Shown: one piece after another, positions 61,738 to 64,000 of the stretch
Position numbering within the stretch: position 1 is the stretch's first letter
Layout: the number at the start of each line of letters is the position of its first letter
Assembly (NCBI GenBank): GCA_963812075.1
Contig: CAWETN010000009.1
Location: forward strand, 310,001 to 374,000
Reading direction: 5' to 3'
Length of the DNA stretch: 64,000 nt
From: JAMXLO01 sp963812075
GTDB lineage: Bacteria > Pseudomonadota > Alphaproteobacteria > Acetobacterales > Acetobacteraceae
The notes under the pieces: model-generated
The model's input: the letters and a program-made list of their open reading frames with translations, nothing else
The model's database searches: none
Told to the model about the DNA's origin: nothing
Translations under genes and position numbers: made by a program

Positions 61738-64000
61738 GCGTCACCCCCTCCCCAACCCTCCCCCGCCGCGCGGGAGACGGGGCGCTGAACTCCCTCTCCG
61801 GCGCGGCGGGGGAGGGTTGGGGAGCGGGTGCAGCCTGCCTGCACTGCGGCCTGCCCGCTGCGACCGATCGCCGCTTCTGCTGCGCGGGCTGCGCCGCCGC
61901 GTACGAGACCGTCCAGGGGCTCGGCCTGGGACGCTATTACGCGCAGCGGATCATCGACCCGGTGCTTCGCGCACCACGTCCCGAGCCATCCGAGTATCGC
62001 GACCTCTCGCGTTTCATCGTCGCCCAGCCCGACAACACGCACGAGCTGATGCTCGCGGTCGACGGGCTGCAATGCGGCGCCTGCGTCTGGCTGATCGAAT
62101 CGGTGCTCGCCCGCGAACCCGGCGTCGTGCGCGGCCGCGTCAACATGACCACGCGCCGCCTGCGCCTGGTCTGGCGCGGCGCGCCCGAACGCGCGGCAGC
62201 GCTGGTCCACGCGATCGAGCGCCTCGGCTACCGCCTCGTGCCGTTCGATCCCGCTTCGCTCGCCGCAGCGCGCGACAGCACCGATCGCGCGCTGATCCGC
62301 GCGCTGGCGGTCGCCGGCTTCGCGGCCGCCAACGTGATGCTGCTCTCGATCGGCATCTGGGCCGGCGAGGTGGGCGGCCTGCTGCACGACATGGGTCCCG
62401 CGACGCGCGACCTGCTGCACTGGGTCTCGGCGCTGATCGCCATGCCGGCGATCGCCTACGCGGGGCGGCCGTTCTTCGCCTCCGCCTTCGCGGCGCTGCG
62501 CCACCTGCGCACCAACATGGACGTGCCGATCAGCATCGGCGTCATCCTGGTCACCGGCATGAGCCTGGTGCAGACCATCCAGGGCGGGGTGCACACCTAC
62601 TTCGATTCCGCCATCACCCTGCTGTTCTTCCTGCTGATCGGCCGCGTACTCGACCACCGCGCGCGCGGCAGGGCCCGCGCCACGGCCGAGCAGCTGCTGA
62701 CGCTGCGTGCGGCCGATGTCGCCGTGCTGCAGCTCGACGGCAGCGTCCAGCGCCGCAGCCAGCAGGCCGTCGTCATCGGCGACCGCGTGCGGGTCGGGCT
62801 GGGCGAGCGGATCGGCATCGACGGCGTGGTCGAGCGCGGATCGTCGCTGCTGGATGCGAGCCTGGTCACCGGCGAGAGCCTGCCGGTCGCAGCAGCGCCA
62901 GGCGCGGCGGTGTTCGCCGGCACGCTCAATCTCGGCGAGGCGGTGGTCGTCCGCGCGACCGCTACGGGCAACTCCACCCTGCTCGCCGAATGCGCCCGGT
63001 TGATCGACGCCGCGGAGGCCCGCCGGTCGCGCTTCGTCGTGCTCGCCGACCGCGTGGCGCAACGCTACGCACCGGCGGTCCACCTCACTGCGTTGGCGAC
63101 GTTCCTCTGGTGGTATGTCGCGGCCGGCGCCACCGCTGGCGAGGCGCTGCTCACCGCGAGCGCGGTGCTGATCATCACCTGCCCCTGCGCGCTGGCCCTC
63201 GCCGTTCCCGTGGTACAGGTGATCGCCACCGGCGGGCTGTTCCGCGCCGGCGTGTTGCTGAAGTCGCCGACCGCGCTGGAGCGCCTGGCGGATGTAGATA
63301 CAGTCGTATTCGACAAGACCGGTACGCTGACCGAGCCCACGATGCTCCTGGCGCAGGACGTGGACAAGGAGGCCTTGCGCACCGCGGCGTCGCTCGCCGC
63401 GGGAAGCCGCCATCCCCTGGCCCGGTCGCTGCTTGCCGCCTCGGGACCGGTCGCGGTCGCCGAAGGCGTGGTCGAGCATCCGGGCCGCGGGCTCGAGGCG
63501 GAGGGTGTCCGCCTGGGCAGCCGGTCCTACGCGACGGGCGAGAGAGGCGAGGCGGGAGGGCCTGAACTGTGGCTGTCGCGCCCCGGCCAGGCGCCGACGG
63601 TCTTCCGCTTCGCCGAGACCCTGCGTTCCGATGCTGCGGAAACGTTGCAACGGCTGCGCGACCTTGGGCTCGACGTACGCCTGCTGTCCGGTGACAACCC
63701 GGCGGCGGTCGCACCGATCGCCGCTGCCCTGGGCATCGGTTCCTGGACGGCCGAGTGCACGCCGCTCCGCAAGGTCGCTGCCGTGGAGGCGTTGGCCGGC
63801 GACGGCCGCAAGGTGCTGATGGTCGGTGACGGCCTGAACGACAGCCCCTCGCTTGCGGCCGCCAGCGTGTCGGCCTCGCCGGCAAGCGCCGCCGATATCA
63901 GCCAGACCGTCTCCGACGTGGTGTTCCAGGGCCGCCTGCTGGCGCCCGTCGCCACGCTGATCGAGGCCGCGCGACGCGCCCGGTCGGTGACGCGGCAGAA
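61734..64000 (+). CDS. fixI: FixI/CcoI copper-translocating P-type ATPase, cut by the window edge
   Basis: The frame is open to the end of the window. CLHCGL and FCCAGC (residues about 35-55) form an N-terminal metal site, followed by a heavy-metal domain (GLQCGACVWLI), the membrane CPC motif in ITCPCALALAVPV, the phosphorylated DKTGTLTEP, the SRHPLARSL box and GDGLNDSPSLAAA. It puts copper into the path to CcoN. The only usable start I see is TTG at 61734, overlapping the fixH stop; the first 33 codons then run through a palindromic repeat (next entry). Confidence 0.9.
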   Translation, partial: MSVTPSPTLPRRAGDGALNSLSGAAGEGWGAGAACLHCGLPAATDRRFCCAGCAAAYETVQGLGLGRYYAQRIIDPVLRAPRPEPSEYRDLSRFIVAQPDNTHELMLAVDGLQCGACVWLIESVLAREPGVVRGRVNMTTRRLRLVWRGAPERAAALVHAIERLGYRLVPFDPASLAAARDSTDRALIRALAVAGFAAANVMLLSIGIWAGEVGGLLHDMGPATRDLLHWVSALIAMPAIAYAGRPFFASAFAALRHLRTNMDVPISIGVILVTGMSLVQTIQGGVHTYFDSAITLLFFLLIGRVLDHRARGRARATAEQLLTLRAADVAVLQLDGSVQRRSQQAVVIGDRVRVGLGERIGIDGVVERGSSLLDASLVTGESLPVAAAPGAAVFAGTLNLGEAVVVRATATGNSTLLAECARLIDAAEARRSRFVVLADRVAQRYAPAVHLTALATFLWWYVAAGATAGEALLTASAVLIITCPCALALAVPVVQVIATGGLFRAGVLLKSPTALERLADVDTVVFDKTGTLTEPTMLLAQDVDKEALRTAASLAAGSRHPLARSLLAASGPVAVAEGVVEHPGRGLEAEGVRLGSRSYATGERGEAGGPELWLSRPGQAPTVFRFAETLRSDAAETLQRLRDLGLDVRLLSGDNPAAVAPIAAALGIGSWTAECTPLRKVAAVEALAGDGRKVLMVGDGLNDSPSLAAASVSASPASAADISQTVSDVVFQGRLLAPVATLIEAARRARSVTRQ
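61748..61824. repeat. Dispersed palindromic repeat at the start of fixI
   Basis: Two perfect inverted arms of 23 bases (61748-61770 and 61802-61824; each contains CTCCCCAACCCTCCCC or its complement) flank a 31-base centre. The end shares AGGGTTGGGGAG and GAACTCC with the element in the midA-like gene. In the fixI frame it has no stop codon and encodes SPTLPRRAGDG and GAAGEGWG. Confidence 0.85.

Overview
This very GC-rich window most resembles an alphaproteobacterium of the Acetobacteraceae/Rhodospirillales type. The evidence is a complete cbb3 oxidase locus (ccoNOQP-ccoG-fixH-fixI) behind an FNR/FixK-type box, linked midA-lgt-heptose epimerase genes, UbiK, and a CIRCE-controlled pair of small heat-shock genes. 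Genus and species cannot be set from the sequence alone. No rRNA, tRNA, CRISPR, insertion sequence or prophage gene was recognised, and no stretch longer than about 300 bases lacks a gene.

Layout. 1-480: end of an ABC solute-binding protein. 667-9993: signalling block with a giant hybrid kinase carrying tandem HAMP repeats, a REC-kinase-REC protein and a class III nucleotide cyclase. 10070-14648: livHMGF-type ABC transporter plus an MFS protein. 14655-18772 (minus): small membrane protein with an FNR-like box, histidine phosphatase, glutathione S-transferase, FMN monooxygenase and cell-wall amidase. 18839-24307 (minus): prs, a lipoprotein, pgeF, midA, lgt and heptose epimerase. 24376-26370 (plus): ubiK, a YbjN-like gene, proC and a small membrane gene. 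26455-35089: exopolysaccharide block (flippase, membrane glycosyltransferase-like protein, galE, Wzc-type kinase, HtrA-like protease, Wza-like lipoprotein), followed by MepA. 35923-43094: hutF, a Baeyer-Villiger monooxygenase with an alpha/beta hydrolase, malate synthase G and an RraA-like protein. 43222-47189: PotABCD-like ABC transporter. 47249-50378: higBA, ilvE and a DegP-like protease. 50385-53991 (minus): Rieske dioxygenase with two small companions, and an unknown membrane protein. 54138-56209 (minus): two Hsp20 genes with CIRCE, an AhpD-like protein and a TauE/SafE-like protein. 56403-64000 (plus): cbb3 oxidase operon, running off the window inside fixI.

The sequence itself has an important quality problem. 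Many unrelated, normally essential or housekeeping genes (giant kinase, glcB, galE, ABC genes, amidase, even ccoN) are broken by single-base phase changes, mostly insertions, clustered in some segments and absent from others. In the 276-base HAMP repeats the inserted bases can be located because the period becomes 277 or 278. I therefore treat these genes as intact genes in an error-bearing draft, give each one span, and describe where the phase changes. higB may be a true degenerate gene.

Functionally the window joins low-oxygen respiration (cbb3 plus maturation), envelope biogenesis (lgt, heptose epimerase, amidase, MepA, exopolysaccharide export), several oxygenases for organic substrates, and a heavy sensory investment.
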